From positions 434,001 to 498,000 of the forward strand of contig NZ_JAMJPK010000002.1 in assembly GCF_023554995.1 (NCBI RefSeq): 64,000 nucleotides of DNA, in the 5' to 3' direction. Below the pieces are notes generated by a model. The model was not told where the DNA came from. It was given only the letters and a program-made list of their open reading frames with translations, and did no database searches. A program made the position numbers and the translations under genes. This DNA comes from Halomonas gemina. GTDB lineage: Bacteria; Pseudomonadota; Gammaproteobacteria; Pseudomonadales; Halomonadaceae. Positions within the stretch are counted from its first letter, which is position 1. Every line of letters starts with the position of its first letter. This document shows positions 43,036-53,293 of the stretch, one piece after another.

Positions 43036-44772
43036 TCAGCCCAGGCGGCTTGCCACGGCGTCGAGGAAGCCCTGCATGTCGACGATGGTCTCCGCGGCGG
43101 GGTCGGTGGTCTTGCCCTTGAGGTCGCCGGTGATGATGCCGTCGGCGACGGTATCGATCAGCGCGGCCTTCAAACGATGCGCATAGTCGACGAGCGCCGC
43201 GTTGTCCTCGCGCTCGCCGAGGGTCTCCAGGGCGTTGGCCACGGCGAACAGCAGGGCCGAGGAGTTGAAGTGGGCCACCTTGCCGTCGCTCTCCTGGTAG
43301 GTCAGGTAGAGGTCGTGGGCGGTGCCGTGGGGCGCCTCGAAGAGCATGGTGCCGCTCTTGCTCTCGATGATCGAGCTGGCGGTGGCCAGGCTGCCGCCGA
43401 GGGCGGCGGAGATGTCCGAGAAGATGTCGCCGTCGAGGTTCTGCGCCGGGTAGAGGGCATTGCGCGGCGGGTCGGTGATCATCTTGATCAGCTGGCTGGA
43501 GGGCCGCATGATCATGAACGATGGCGGCGGGGTGTCGGCTTCGGCGAGCTCACGGCGCACGTCGGTGATCACGGTGCTGAACACCTCGTCGTACTCCATG
43601 TACTCGCGCTTGAGGCCGAAGTAGACCTCCTTGTCCTTGCGCGAGGCGTCGCGGAACACCTGCAGCACCCAGTCCTTGATCGCCTCGTGGTCGTTGGACA
43701 TCAGCAGGATGGGGTCGCCCTTCTGCACGTGGCGGGCGTGCTTCTCCTCGCCGTCGACGATCACCTTGAGGATGCCGTCCTCCTCGGCGGGGGCGTTGAA
43801 GCTGCCGTACTGGTCGCCGCCGCCGGCGCTCATGCGCGAGATGGAGACCTGGGCCTTGCGGTCCGGGATGCCAAACTGCTTGAGCTGCTCGACCAGCTTA
43901 TGGAGCTTGCGGCCGGTGGTGTTGTCCGGCACGCCCCAAAGCGCTCGCTCCGGCGGGTTGGCGACGAGGCGGGCGGCCTGGGCGTCGATCAGCTCGTAGT
44001 GGTAGGCGAGTCCCAGCGCCTCGACCTGCGCCTTGTAGTCGCTCTCGTAGATGTCCTCGATGGCGGCACGCATCACGCCGTCGTAGCCGGCGATCACGGT
44101 GTCCTTCAGGCCCAGGTAGATGTCGCGCTGCTCGTCGATGGCGCGCTGGAAGAAGCGGTGCGCCCAGGCCTTGACCTCCTCCAGGTCGTTGGTGGCGAGC
44201 AGCCAGGGGTCGCCCTTCTTGACCTCGCGGCGGTGCAGCTCTATCGAGTCACCGCTGGCCCCCACGAACATCAGCTTGACGATGCCGGTGGCGCGGGAGA
44301 GCTCGTTGAAGCTGTCCTTGATGCCGCCCTCTTCCATCGTTTCCACGACGATGTCGCGGCCGACCCACTCGGGGCGCTGAACCTTCAGGTTGCGAAACTG
44401 GATGTCCTCGCGGGTGATGTTGCCGCCGATGCCCTTGCGGATGGCGCCGTTGGGCGACTTGGTGGCCAGTGGATGCAGCTTGGTACCGTCGAGCTCGGGA
44501 TGGGCGGCGAGCAGTTCGCCCAGCTGAGCGCGGTTGACCGTCATCCCCGCGTTCTTCACGCCCACCCCGTGGCGCTTGAGCGCCTCGATGGCGTCGATCA
44601 CCGCCTGGCCGTTGGTGACCAGGCGGTTCTCCGCGGTCAGGTCGACCTCTACCAGCTCGATGTCCAGCGGTGAGGTCACGAAGGTGTCGAGGATTCTCTC
44701 GAAGGCCACTTGCGCCATCTCGTCGCCGTGCAGGATGACCAGGGGGGCTTTAACGTTGATCTTGCTGCTCAT
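43036..44772 (-). CDS. Isocitrate dehydrogenase-family enzyme, long form
   Basis: Cytoplasmic enzyme of about 578 residues in the isocitrate/isopropylmalate dehydrogenase family, longer than the common 415-residue NADP enzyme. The head ILHGDEMAQVAFERIL, KNAGMTVNRAQL, LATKSPNGAIRKGIGGN, the metal-binding GDIFSDISAALGGSL and the cofactor loop FEAPHGTAHDLYL are visible. The substrate-phosphate contact Ser/Asn region NGAIRKGI fits isocitrate. It oxidatively decarboxylates isocitrate to 2-oxoglutarate in the citric acid cycle. The length and the split of the core by an inserted region recall long dimeric enzymes found in some marine bacteria. ATG 44772 follows AAGGGAAG. NAD or NADP preference is not readable. 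Confidence 0.85.
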   Translation of the reverse strand: MSSKINVKAPLVILHGDEMAQVAFERILDTFVTSPLDIELVEVDLTAENRLVTNGQAVIDAIEALKRHGVGVKNAGMTVNRAQLGELLAAHPELDGTKLHPLATKSPNGAIRKGIGGNITREDIQFRNLKVQRPEWVGRDIVVETMEEGGIKDSFNELSRATGIVKLMFVGASGDSIELHRREVKKGDPWLLATNDLEEVKAWAHRFFQRAIDEQRDIYLGLKDTVIAGYDGVMRAAIEDIYESDYKAQVEALGLAYHYELIDAQAARLVANPPERALWGVPDNTTGRKLHKLVEQLKQFGIPDRKAQVSISRMSAGGGDQYGSFNAPAEEDGILKVIVDGEEKHARHVQKGDPILLMSNDHEAIKDWVLQVFRDASRKDKEVYFGLKREYMEYDEVFSTVITDVRRELAEADTPPPSFMIMRPSSQLIKMITDPPRNALYPAQNLDGDIFSDISAALGGSLATASSIIESKSGTMLFEAPHGTAHDLYLTYQESDGKVAHFNSSALLFAVANALETLGEREDNAALVDYAHRLKAALIDTVADGIITGDLKGKTTDPAAETIVDMQGFLDAVASRLG

Positions 44773-44870
44773 CACTCTTCCCTTGTTGAGATGATGGAAA
44801 CCGTTGCGATGCTCGAATGCGCACAGGGTACGCCTGCCGCCGGCCCTGCGCCATGCATCCAAGGTGCCGG

Positions 44871-46124
44871 TCAGTGCCCCTCGGGGTCGGTGGCCCAGCG
44901 CTCGTCGGGGTGCACCTCGTTGGCGGGCAGCACCGGGTCGTAGCCCTCGGCGCGCAGCGCGGCGATCACCTCGCGGGTGTGGTCGCTGCCCAGGGTCTCG
45001 AGGGTGGCCTCGACCTCGGTGGCGCGCAGCGAGAGGTCGGTGAAGGTGCGCTGGTGGGCGATCTGGATGACGTTGGCGCGCTGCTCGGCGAGCAGACGGG
45101 TGAGCTCGGCCAGCGAGCCGGGCACGTCGGGGATGCCGACCCGCACCCGTACGATGCGCCCGGAGCGTACCAGACCGCGCTGGATCACCGAGGAGAGCGC
45201 CAGCATGTCGATGTTGCCGCCGCACAGCACCAGCCCCACCTTGCGGCCGCGGTAGCGCGCCGGGTCGGTGAGCAGGGCGGCGAGCCCGGCGGCGCCGGCG
45301 CCCTCGGCGACGCTCTTCTCGATCTCCAGCAGCATCAGGATGGCGCGCTCGATCTCGGGCTCGTCGACCAGCACGATGTCGCTGACCAGCTCGCGCACGA
45401 TCTCCCGGGTCAGGGTGCCGGGCTGCTTCACGGCGATGCCCTCGGCCAGGGTGGCCAGGCCGCAGTGGATCTCCTCACCGGCCAGCGCCTGTTTCATGGC
45501 GGGAAAGCGCTTGGTCTGCACGCCGATCACCTCGATCTCGGGCTTCAGCGCCTTGGCCGCCACGGCGTTGCCGCTGATCAGTCCGCCGCCGCCGATGGGG
45601 ATCACCAGGCAGTCGAGGTCCGGGACATCCTCGAGCATCTCCGGGGCAATGGTGCCCTGCCCGGCGATGATCCGCTCGTCGTCGTAGGGGTGCACGAAGA
45701 CCAGGTGTCGCTCCTCGGCCAGGCGGCGGGCATAGGCCCCGGCCTCGTCGACGCCGTTGCCCTCCAGGTGCACCTCGGCCCCGAAGTTGCGGGTGTTGCG
45801 CACCTTGAGGTTGGGGGTGTGGCGGGGCATGACGATGGTGGCGTGGATGCCCAGCCGGGTGGCGTGATAGGCCACCGCCTGGGCGTGGTTGCCCGCCGAC
45901 ATGGCGATCACTCCCCGGGCACGTTCCTCGGGGCTGAGCGAGAGCAGGTGGTTGAGGGCGCCGCGCTCCTTGAAGGAGGCGGTGAACTGGTGGTTTTCGA
46001 ACTTGATGTAGAGCTCACAGCCGGTGAGCTGCGAGAGGGTGGTGGAGTGCAGGCAGGCGGTGCGCTCCACGCTCCCCTGGAGTCGCGCGGCGGCCTGTCG
46101 GACGTCGTCGAGGGTCACGCTCAT
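44871..46124 (-). CDS. ilvA: Threonine ammonia-lyase with ACT domain
   Basis: PLP enzyme of 417 residues that deaminates threonine to 2-oxobutyrate (isoleucine pathway or threonine breakdown). PLP Lys is K52 in SFKERGALNHL; SAGNHAQAVAYHA and the GGGGLISG phosphate loop are intact. The last 80 residues form a single ACT-like regulatory domain (GIPDVPGSLAELTRLLAE). This short layout with one ACT domain fits the TdcB/IlvA-short class rather than the two-ACT biosynthetic enzyme of E. coli, so the symbol is provisional. ATG 46124 follows GGAGACG. Confidence 0.88.
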   Translation of the reverse strand: MSVTLDDVRQAAARLQGSVERTACLHSTTLSQLTGCELYIKFENHQFTASFKERGALNHLLSLSPEERARGVIAMSAGNHAQAVAYHATRLGIHATIVMPRHTPNLKVRNTRNFGAEVHLEGNGVDEAGAYARRLAEERHLVFVHPYDDERIIAGQGTIAPEMLEDVPDLDCLVIPIGGGGLISGNAVAAKALKPEIEVIGVQTKRFPAMKQALAGEEIHCGLATLAEGIAVKQPGTLTREIVRELVSDIVLVDEPEIERAILMLLEIEKSVAEGAGAAGLAALLTDPARYRGRKVGLVLCGGNIDMLALSSVIQRGLVRSGRIVRVRVGIPDVPGSLAELTRLLAEQRANVIQIAHQRTFTDLSLRATEVEATLETLGSDHTREVIAALRAEGYDPVLPANEVHPDERWATDPEGH

Positions 46125-46161
46125 GGGAGGGTCGTCTCCGTTGTCGAGGTGGTGTCGGGCA

Positions 46162-46740
46162 TCAGGCGTCTGCCGGGTGGGGCAGGCGCGCTGCCAGGGC
46201 GAACACGTGGAGATCTTCCACGCCGAGTTCGCGCAGGGCCTGGGCCAGGTTGACCAGGTAGTCGCGGTTGGGGCCGCTGGGGCCGTGGGCCACGGCGATC
46301 TGCTCGGCGATGGCGTCGAGTGGGGCGTCACCGAGGAAGGCGGCGTTGTCCTCGGTGGCGAGGTACACCAGCCCCTCGGCGCTCAAAGGCGGAGCGGCGT
46401 CGTCGAAGTGCAGCCGGGTCACCTCGCGCAGGTAACCGTTCTTCTCGCGTACGTCGAGCGGGCCGAGCACCTCGGGGGTGATGCGATAGGCCATGCCGTG
46501 GCAGGTCGCGCCGGGCGCGCGCACCAGGGTGACCACGCGACCCGGCGCCTCGGGGGTGCCGCGGTGGTCGTGGGAGCCCTGCCAGAAGCGGCGCACCCAG
46601 CCATGGATAGACGCCGGGCGGCGCTCGAGGAAGGGAAAGTCGGCCTTCCAGATCAGTGAGCCGTAGCCGAACAGCCAGATCTCGTCGTGGCCGTCGAAGT
46701 GGGTCATCTGCCGGTTGTGGTGGGTCGTGTCGAGGGTCAT
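46162..46740 (-). CDS. ChaC-type gamma-glutamylcyclotransferase
   Basis: Cytoplasmic enzyme of about 192 residues that cleaves glutathione to 5-oxoproline and Cys-Gly. The substrate-binding loop IWLFGYGSLIWK, RRFWQGSHDHRGTPEAPGRV, and CHGMAYRI are typical ChaC sequence, with the catalytic Glu in the region REKNGYLREV. ATG 46740 or 46707 could be the start; neither has a good ribosome site. It lies 37 bp before the threonine lyase start on the same strand. Confidence 0.88.
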   Translation of the reverse strand: MTLDTTHHNRQMTHFDGHDEIWLFGYGSLIWKADFPFLERRPASIHGWVRRFWQGSHDHRGTPEAPGRVVTLVRAPGATCHGMAYRITPEVLGPLDVREKNGYLREVTRLHFDDAAPPLSAEGLVYLATEDNAAFLGDAPLDAIAEQIAVAHGPSGPNRDYLVNLAQALRELGVEDLHVFALAARLPHPADA

Positions 46741-46869
46741 CCCTGAATGATGCGTCGGCCGGCGGCGAATGTCGACGTGGCCGCCATCGACGTCCGCCAG
46801 GCCGGCGGGTATCTTGTCGGCTTCTCGGCCGGTACCGGCCGCAACATGCATCGTGCAGGGGCAGGAAAG

Positions 46870-47340
46870 ATGGATAACGTCGTGATGTGGTTGGCCACCG
46901 GCTTGGGGACGGGGCTCTCGCCCTGGGCCTCGGGCACGGTCGGCTCCCTGCTGGGGCTGCCGCTGGCGTGGTGGGTGCTGGGGCGCACTCGGCGAGCGCA
47001 AGTGGCTGTGACGCTGGTGCTGCTGCTCGCCGCGGTGCCGGTGTGCCATCTGGCCGAGCAGTCACTGGGCGCCAAGGATGACGGACGCATCGTGCTCGAC
47101 GAGATCGTCGCCTTCCCGGTGGCGGTGCTGGGCCAGACGGCGGCGCGCCAGCCCTGGGTCATGGCCTCCGCCTTCGTGGTCTACCGGCTCTTCGACGCCA
47201 CCAAGCCGCCGCCCATCCACCTGGCCGAGACGGTACCCGGCGGTGCCGGTATCGTCCTGGATGATGTGCTGGCCGCACTCGTCTCCTGGCTGGTGGTGGC
47301 CGGTGGCCTCATCCTGTGGCGGCGGCGTCAGGCGTCCTGA
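46870..47340 (+). CDS. pgpA: Phosphatidylglycerophosphatase A
   Basis: Inner-membrane phosphatase of 156 residues that converts phosphatidylglycerophosphate to phosphatidylglycerol. WLATGLGTGLSPWASGTVGSL and the catalytic acidic motif KDDGRIVLDEIVAF are intact, followed by YRLFDATKPPPI and VPGGAGIVLDDVLAA. ATG 46870 follows AGGAAAG. It normally follows thiL in proteobacteria but is separate here. Its end overlaps the PhoD-like gene convergently by 13 bases. Confidence 0.92.
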   Translation: MDNVVMWLATGLGTGLSPWASGTVGSLLGLPLAWWVLGRTRRAQVAVTLVLLLAAVPVCHLAEQSLGAKDDGRIVLDEIVAFPVAVLGQTAARQPWVMASAFVVYRLFDATKPPPIHLAETVPGGAGIVLDDVLAALVSWLVVAGGLILWRRRQAS

Positions 47341-49268
47341 TCGCGGGGCGGGAAGGTAACGTCGAAGCCGCGGGCATCGAGCTGGCGGATGTCGCACGGC
47401 CGGCCCTGGTCATCGAGTTCCACCAGGCCGATGCCGGCGCCGTTCCATAGCCGCTCGCCGGCCTTGGCGCGGTCCGGGTCGCGCGGGGTGATCGCCATGC
47501 GCCGGCGCTTGGTGAACCAGTTGAGCGGCGAGCGCGGGGCGTAGAGCCAGCGGTTCAGGCGGTCGAACCAGTCGAGCAGGGTGCCGGGGAAGGCGTTCTT
47601 GATGCCGCTGGAGGTGATCTGCCAGATCCTCGGCCCCTCGCGGCGCTGGCGGATACGGATGTCGTAGGCGAAGGAGTAGTGCACGTCGCCGGAGAGGATC
47701 ACGTAGTGCCCCGGGGTGCGCGAGTGGCGGAAGATGTTGAGCATCACGCTGGCCGCGCCGCGGTGGGCCATCCAGTTCTCGGCGTCGACCAGCAGCGGCC
47801 TGCCGGCCAGGGTGAAGAGCCGCTGGATGGTCTCGATCAGCTTGACGCCGAACATCGGGGCCGGAGAGACGATCACCACCGAGGTGGCCCCGAGGATCTG
47901 CTGCTGCAGCTCCGAGAGCGCCTCCCAGTCCATGAGGCCGGAGGGGCGTTTCGGGCTGCGCTCGCTGCGCCAGCGCCGGGTGCGAGTGTCCAGTACCACC
48001 AGCTTCGGCTCGCCCTCGACCTCCACTTCCCAGCCCTGGAAGCGCAGCAGCCGGTCGATGACGGCGTCCTGCTCCTCCGCGGGCAGCCAGCCCTGATTGT
48101 CGGCGGCCGATGCCAGCAGTGTGGCGGCCTCGCCCAGCGGTTCGGCCAGGCGGTCCGGGTCGTTGCCCCAGCCCTGGCAGAGCAGGTAGGCGAGCAAGGC
48201 GTTGCCGATGATGCGCCGCGAGAAGGGGTGCCCGTAGGCGGTACGCTCCCAGTCCGCGGTGAGGTTCCAGTCGTCGGTGATGTCGTGGTCGTCGAAGATC
48301 ATCAGCGAGGGCAGGTGGGCCATCACCCGGGCGGCGGCGGGCAGGCCCTCGGCGAAGCGCTCGATGACCGCTCGCTGCTCGCCGAAGGGCACCGCATCCT
48401 GCTCGGCCAGCGTCGGTTCACTCATCTCGACCAGCCGCCAGGGCACCGGCGACCAGACCAGCAGGTACATGGCGATGACCTCGGCGAGGCTCATCAGGTG
48501 GTTGTGGGCATTGGCCGAGGTGAAGACCGGCTTGCGTACCCCGCCGAAGAAGCGCTCGCGCAGGTCCTCGCTGCTTTCGATATCCGGCAGTAGCGCCTCG
48601 CGCCGGTAGTAGGTGGCACTGTCCGCGTAGAGGGCCTGGCTGTCGGCCACGGTTGCCCCCTCCAGGGTCTCGTCGAACAGGCCCAGGCGGCGGATCAGGG
48701 CATGGATGGCGACCAGCATCGGGCCGGCGACGTCGTCGGCGTAGACCTGGTCGCCGGTCATCAGCAGCCAGGCGGGCCAGGCCTCGGGGGTCTCCCGGCG
48801 CTCGGCCAGCCAGGCATCGGCACGCACCAGGCCGTCGGGGCCGTCGTGGTGGGGCCGGCGGCAGGAGCCATGGAGCAGGCGGCGGTGGCTATCGGCCAGC
48901 ACGAAGGCGGGGTGCGTGGCGCCTTCGTGCAGCAGGTGGGGCGCCCAGTCGGCGATGCCGCGCTCGCCCCCGCCGTCGCTCCCGTCCGGGGCGAGCTTCA
49001 GGTCATAGTCGATGCGCACGCCGCGGGGCAAGGGCGTGTCGAGGGCCACGTCGATCAGGTGCAGCCACGCATGCCGGCCCAGCGGCAGGCGCTGCACGCG
49101 GCGCGCGTTGAGGGTCAGGCGGCGCGGCGGGTGTCCGGCAGGGTGCAGCATCAGGCCGAGCTCGAGGGGGCGCGAGCCCACCAGCCAGATCACCAGGCGC
49201 TCCGCGCTCAGGCGCCGCAGGAGGGGGCCGGCGAGGACCTCGGGCAGGGGGGCGGTGTCTCGGGACAT
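47328..49268 (-). CDS. PhoD-like metallophosphatase
   Basis: Protein of 646 residues with a PhoD-type metallophosphatase core. An N-terminal beta-domain of about 120 residues leads to GSCRRPHHDGPDG, LLMTGDQVYADDVAGP (metal Asp), IFDDHDITDDWNLT (metal Asp/His) and ILSGDVHYSFAYDI (His). No signal peptide or Tat motif is visible, so it may be cytoplasmic, unlike secreted PhoD alkaline phosphatases. Substrate unknown. ATG 49268 follows AAAGGATTGCC. Confidence 0.87.
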   Translation of the reverse strand: MSRDTAPLPEVLAGPLLRRLSAERLVIWLVGSRPLELGLMLHPAGHPPRRLTLNARRVQRLPLGRHAWLHLIDVALDTPLPRGVRIDYDLKLAPDGSDGGGERGIADWAPHLLHEGATHPAFVLADSHRRLLHGSCRRPHHDGPDGLVRADAWLAERRETPEAWPAWLLMTGDQVYADDVAGPMLVAIHALIRRLGLFDETLEGATVADSQALYADSATYYRREALLPDIESSEDLRERFFGGVRKPVFTSANAHNHLMSLAEVIAMYLLVWSPVPWRLVEMSEPTLAEQDAVPFGEQRAVIERFAEGLPAAARVMAHLPSLMIFDDHDITDDWNLTADWERTAYGHPFSRRIIGNALLAYLLCQGWGNDPDRLAEPLGEAATLLASAADNQGWLPAEEQDAVIDRLLRFQGWEVEVEGEPKLVVLDTRTRRWRSERSPKRPSGLMDWEALSELQQQILGATSVVIVSPAPMFGVKLIETIQRLFTLAGRPLLVDAENWMAHRGAASVMLNIFRHSRTPGHYVILSGDVHYSFAYDIRIRQRREGPRIWQITSSGIKNAFPGTLLDWFDRLNRWLYAPRSPLNWFTKRRRMAITPRDPDRAKAGERLWNGAGIGLVELDDQGRPCDIRQLDARGFDVTFPPRDQDA

Positions 49269-49388
49269 GGCAATCCTTTGCGTCGCTGGTGCCGCGGTGG
49301 TCGACGGCACTGGTCGTGATCAGGTCAACAGACTAGGCTGGCGGCGGTTTCGTTCCACTTTGCCCTTTCCCTGATGGAGATCCTGACC

Positions 49389-49955
49389 ATGACCGTGATG
49401 CTGCTCGGCCTGTTGATCTTTCTTGGTGTGCACTCGGTGCGCATCCTGGCCGACGACTGGCGAACCGCCCAGATCGAGCGAATGGGCGTGCTGCCCTGGA
49501 AGGCGGCCTATTCGGTGGTCTCGATCATCGGCCTGGCCCTGGCGATTTGGGGCTATGGCCAGATGCGCCTCGACCCGGTGTGGGTCTGGCAGCCGCCCGT
49601 GGGCCTGCGCCATGCCGTCTCGCTGCTGATGATCCCCGCCTTTGTGCTGCTGGTGGCGGCCTATGTGCCCCGCAACCACCTCAAGGCCAAGCTGGGCCAT
49701 CCGATGATCATTGCGGTGAAGCTCTGGGCCTTCGCCCACCTGCTGGCCAACGGCCGGCTGGGTGACATCGTCTTCTTCGGGGCCTTCCTGCTGTGGGCCG
49801 TGTTCGACTTCCGTGCGGCCCGTCGTCGTCCCCGGCCGGAGAGCACCGCCCCGGGCATGGCCGGCACCGTCGCGACGGTGGTGATCGGCCTGGTGGCCTA
49901 CTACCTGTTCGCCTTCCACCTGCATGTGTGGGTCACCGGGGTGCCGGTAATGTGA
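49389..49955 (+). CDS. NnrU-family membrane protein
   Basis: Inner-membrane protein of 188 residues with about six hydrophobic segments. The NnrU pattern is seen in FLGVHSVRILADDWR near the start, LPWKAAYSVVSIIGLALAIWGYG, GHPMIIAVKLWAFAHLLANG and FHLHVWVTGVPV at the end. NnrU is linked to nitric oxide/nitrite metabolism in denitrifiers, but many members lie outside such clusters, as here. ATG 49389 follows GGAG; ATG 49374 is possible. Confidence 0.88.
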   Translation: MTVMLLGLLIFLGVHSVRILADDWRTAQIERMGVLPWKAAYSVVSIIGLALAIWGYGQMRLDPVWVWQPPVGLRHAVSLLMIPAFVLLVAAYVPRNHLKAKLGHPMIIAVKLWAFAHLLANGRLGDIVFFGAFLLWAVFDFRAARRRPRPESTAPGMAGTVATVVIGLVAYYLFAFHLHVWVTGVPVM

Positions 49956-50111
49956 CCTCGCCCCGGCGGCGGTGGCTTTCCCGCAGCTGGGCCTTTCCCT
50001 ATATGGTGCTACGCTGATTGAGTCGACGCTGAACCGTCATCGGCGGGTCATGGCGTCGTCACCTCGCCACGCGATAACGGGGTGTGTCCCAGCCACCATG
50101 GAGAGCTCGTC

Positions 50112-51227
50112 ATGTCGATCACACGTCGCCGTTTCCTCAAGGGCAGCCTGGCCGCCGGGGCCGTTGCCAGCGTGCCGTCCTTCTACGTCAACACGCTGCT
50201 GGCCCAGGAGCAGACCCTGCGCATCTACGCCTGGGCGGGCTACTTCAATGACCGGATGCTGGCCGACTTCACCGAGAAGACCGGCATCAAGGCCACCTTC
50301 ACGCCCTACGGCACCAACGACGAGCTGATGAACTCGCTGCGGGCCAGCGACGGCAGCGGCTTCGACGTGATCATGCCCACCGTGGACCGCGTCCCCGGCT
50401 ATCTCGACTACGACCTGATCCAGCCGCTGGACGAGTCGCGCATCAACTGGAGCGGTGCTTTGGACAGCGCCATCGAGGGCTCCGAGACCGGCGGCGTGGT
50501 GGACGGCAAGCGTTACTTCGCGCCCAGCGACTGGGGCACCGAGGCGATCACCTGGCATCGCCGCTTCGCCGACCTCGACCGTGCCAACCTGAGCTATGCC
50601 GACCTGTGGAACCCCGAACATGGCCAGGGCGTCACGGTGCGCGGCCACTCGGCGCTGGTCGGCATCGGCCTGTGGCTGGAGCGCGAGGGCCGGCTGCCGC
50701 ACCCGCTGCTCGATTCCTACAGGAGCGAGGAGGCGATGCGCGCCAACTTCGACGTCATCCTCGAGGAGGCGGTCAAGCACAAGTCCATGCTGGTGCAGTT
50801 CTGGAACACCGAGAACGAGGCCCAGGCCGCCTTCCGCACCAACGGTGCGATCATCGGCCAGACCTGGGACTCCACCGCCTTCCGCCTGCAGCAGGAGGGC
50901 GAGGAGATCGCCTACGGCGCGCCGAAGGAGGGGGCGCTGGCCTGGATGGAGGGCTTCGTGATTCCCCGGAACGCCCAGAATCCGGACGCCGTCTACGAGC
51001 TGATCAACTGGTACTACACCCCCGAGGCGGGCGCCATGTTCGTCGAGGCCACCGGCTACAACTCCACCTCGAAGGGCGCGACAGAACTGCTTCCCGAGGC
51101 GACGCGCAACTTCTTCACCGCGTCCTACACCGAGGCGGACCTGGCCAACCTCTGGTGGTGGCCGATCCAGGAGCCCTGGTACGTGGCGCTGCGCAACGAG
51201 TACCAGGACCGCTACCTCTCCGCCTGA
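50112..51227 (+). CDS. Polyamine-type ABC substrate-binding protein, Tat-exported
   Basis: Periplasmic binding protein of 371 residues of the PotD/PotF family. The N-terminus carries a twin-arginine signal ITRRRFLKGSLAAGAVASV, which is unusual because PotD is normally Sec-exported. The mature part begins TLRIYAWAGYFNDRMLADF, with FDVIMPTVDRVPGYL and later GQTWDSTAFRLQQEG and EGFVIPRNAQNPDAVYELI typical for the family. ATG 50112 follows GGAGAGC. It heads a four-gene operon with ATPase and two permeases. Ligand could be putrescine, spermidine or another cationic amine. Confidence 0.9.
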   Translation: MSITRRRFLKGSLAAGAVASVPSFYVNTLLAQEQTLRIYAWAGYFNDRMLADFTEKTGIKATFTPYGTNDELMNSLRASDGSGFDVIMPTVDRVPGYLDYDLIQPLDESRINWSGALDSAIEGSETGGVVDGKRYFAPSDWGTEAITWHRRFADLDRANLSYADLWNPEHGQGVTVRGHSALVGIGLWLEREGRLPHPLLDSYRSEEAMRANFDVILEEAVKHKSMLVQFWNTENEAQAAFRTNGAIIGQTWDSTAFRLQQEGEEIAYGAPKEGALAWMEGFVIPRNAQNPDAVYELINWYYTPEAGAMFVEATGYNSTSKGATELLPEATRNFFTASYTEADLANLWWWPIQEPWYVALRNEYQDRYLSA

Positions 51228-51251
51228 CGGATGCCTGACCGCGAGGTGACC

Positions 51252-52392
<1,141 letters not shown>

Positions 52393-52400
<8 letters not shown>

Positions 52401-53280
52401 GCAGCTCGCCGCGCGTTTCGGCGGCCCGCTGGCCATGGCGATCCTCGGCCTGCTGGGCATCTGGCTGATCGTGATGGTCACCCTGCCGCAGCTGCAGATG
52501 ATCGACTACTCGCTGCGCCCCAACCTGCTGCCGGCCCAGCGTGGCGGGCCTCAGGACGGCTGGACGCTGACCAACTACGCCACCCTGTTCGCCAACGACA
52601 TCCACCGGGCGATCTTCTTCAAGACGCTATGGTCCAGCGTGCTGGTGACCCTGCTGACGCTTGGCGTGAGCTATCCGCTGGCCTGGTACCTGGCCAAGGT
52701 GGCCACTCCGCGGCAGGCGGCGCTGTGCATCCTGCTGCTGATCATTCCCTTCTGGATCAACGAGATCCTGCGTACCTACTCGTGGTTCATCATCCTCGCC
52801 TTCCGCGGGCCGTTGAACGAGGTGCTGATGATGCTGGGGCTGGTCGAGCGGCCGATCCGTTTCCTCAGCGGCGATGCCGGCGTGATGGTGGGCATGGTCT
52901 ACGCCTACATCCTGTTCATGGTGTTCCCGGTCTACAACGCCATCGAGAGCCTCGACGACAACCAGGTGCGGGCGGCCCGCGACCTGGGGGCGGGGACGGT
53001 GCGCACCCATCGGCGCATCGTCATCCCCCATGCCAAGCCGGGGATCGCCACCGGCTGCATCATGACCTTCATGCTGGCGGCGGGCAGCTATGCGGTGCCG
53101 GCGCTGCTTGGCTCTCCGGGCAGCCGCTGGTTCACCCAGATCATCTACAACTGGTTCTTCGAGGGCGGCAACTGGAACCAGGGGGCGGCCTACGCCTTCC
53201 TGCTGCTGGTGCTGTGCATCGGCTTCATGTCATTGGTGATGAAGGTGTTCAAGGTGGGCCTGGGAGACATCGCCAAATGA
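52393..53280 (+). CDS. potB: Polyamine-type ABC permease 1
   Basis: Inner-membrane permease of 295 residues with about six segments and the ATPase-contact loop ARDLGAGTVRTHRRIVIPHAKPG (in pieces). The N-terminal half contains the long periplasmic loop (SLRPNLLPAQRGGPQDGWTL) usual in PotB/PotH. ATG 52393 follows GGAGGTCGG and overlaps the ATPase stop. Confidence 0.9.
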
Positions 53281-53293
53281 GGAACTGGGCCAA

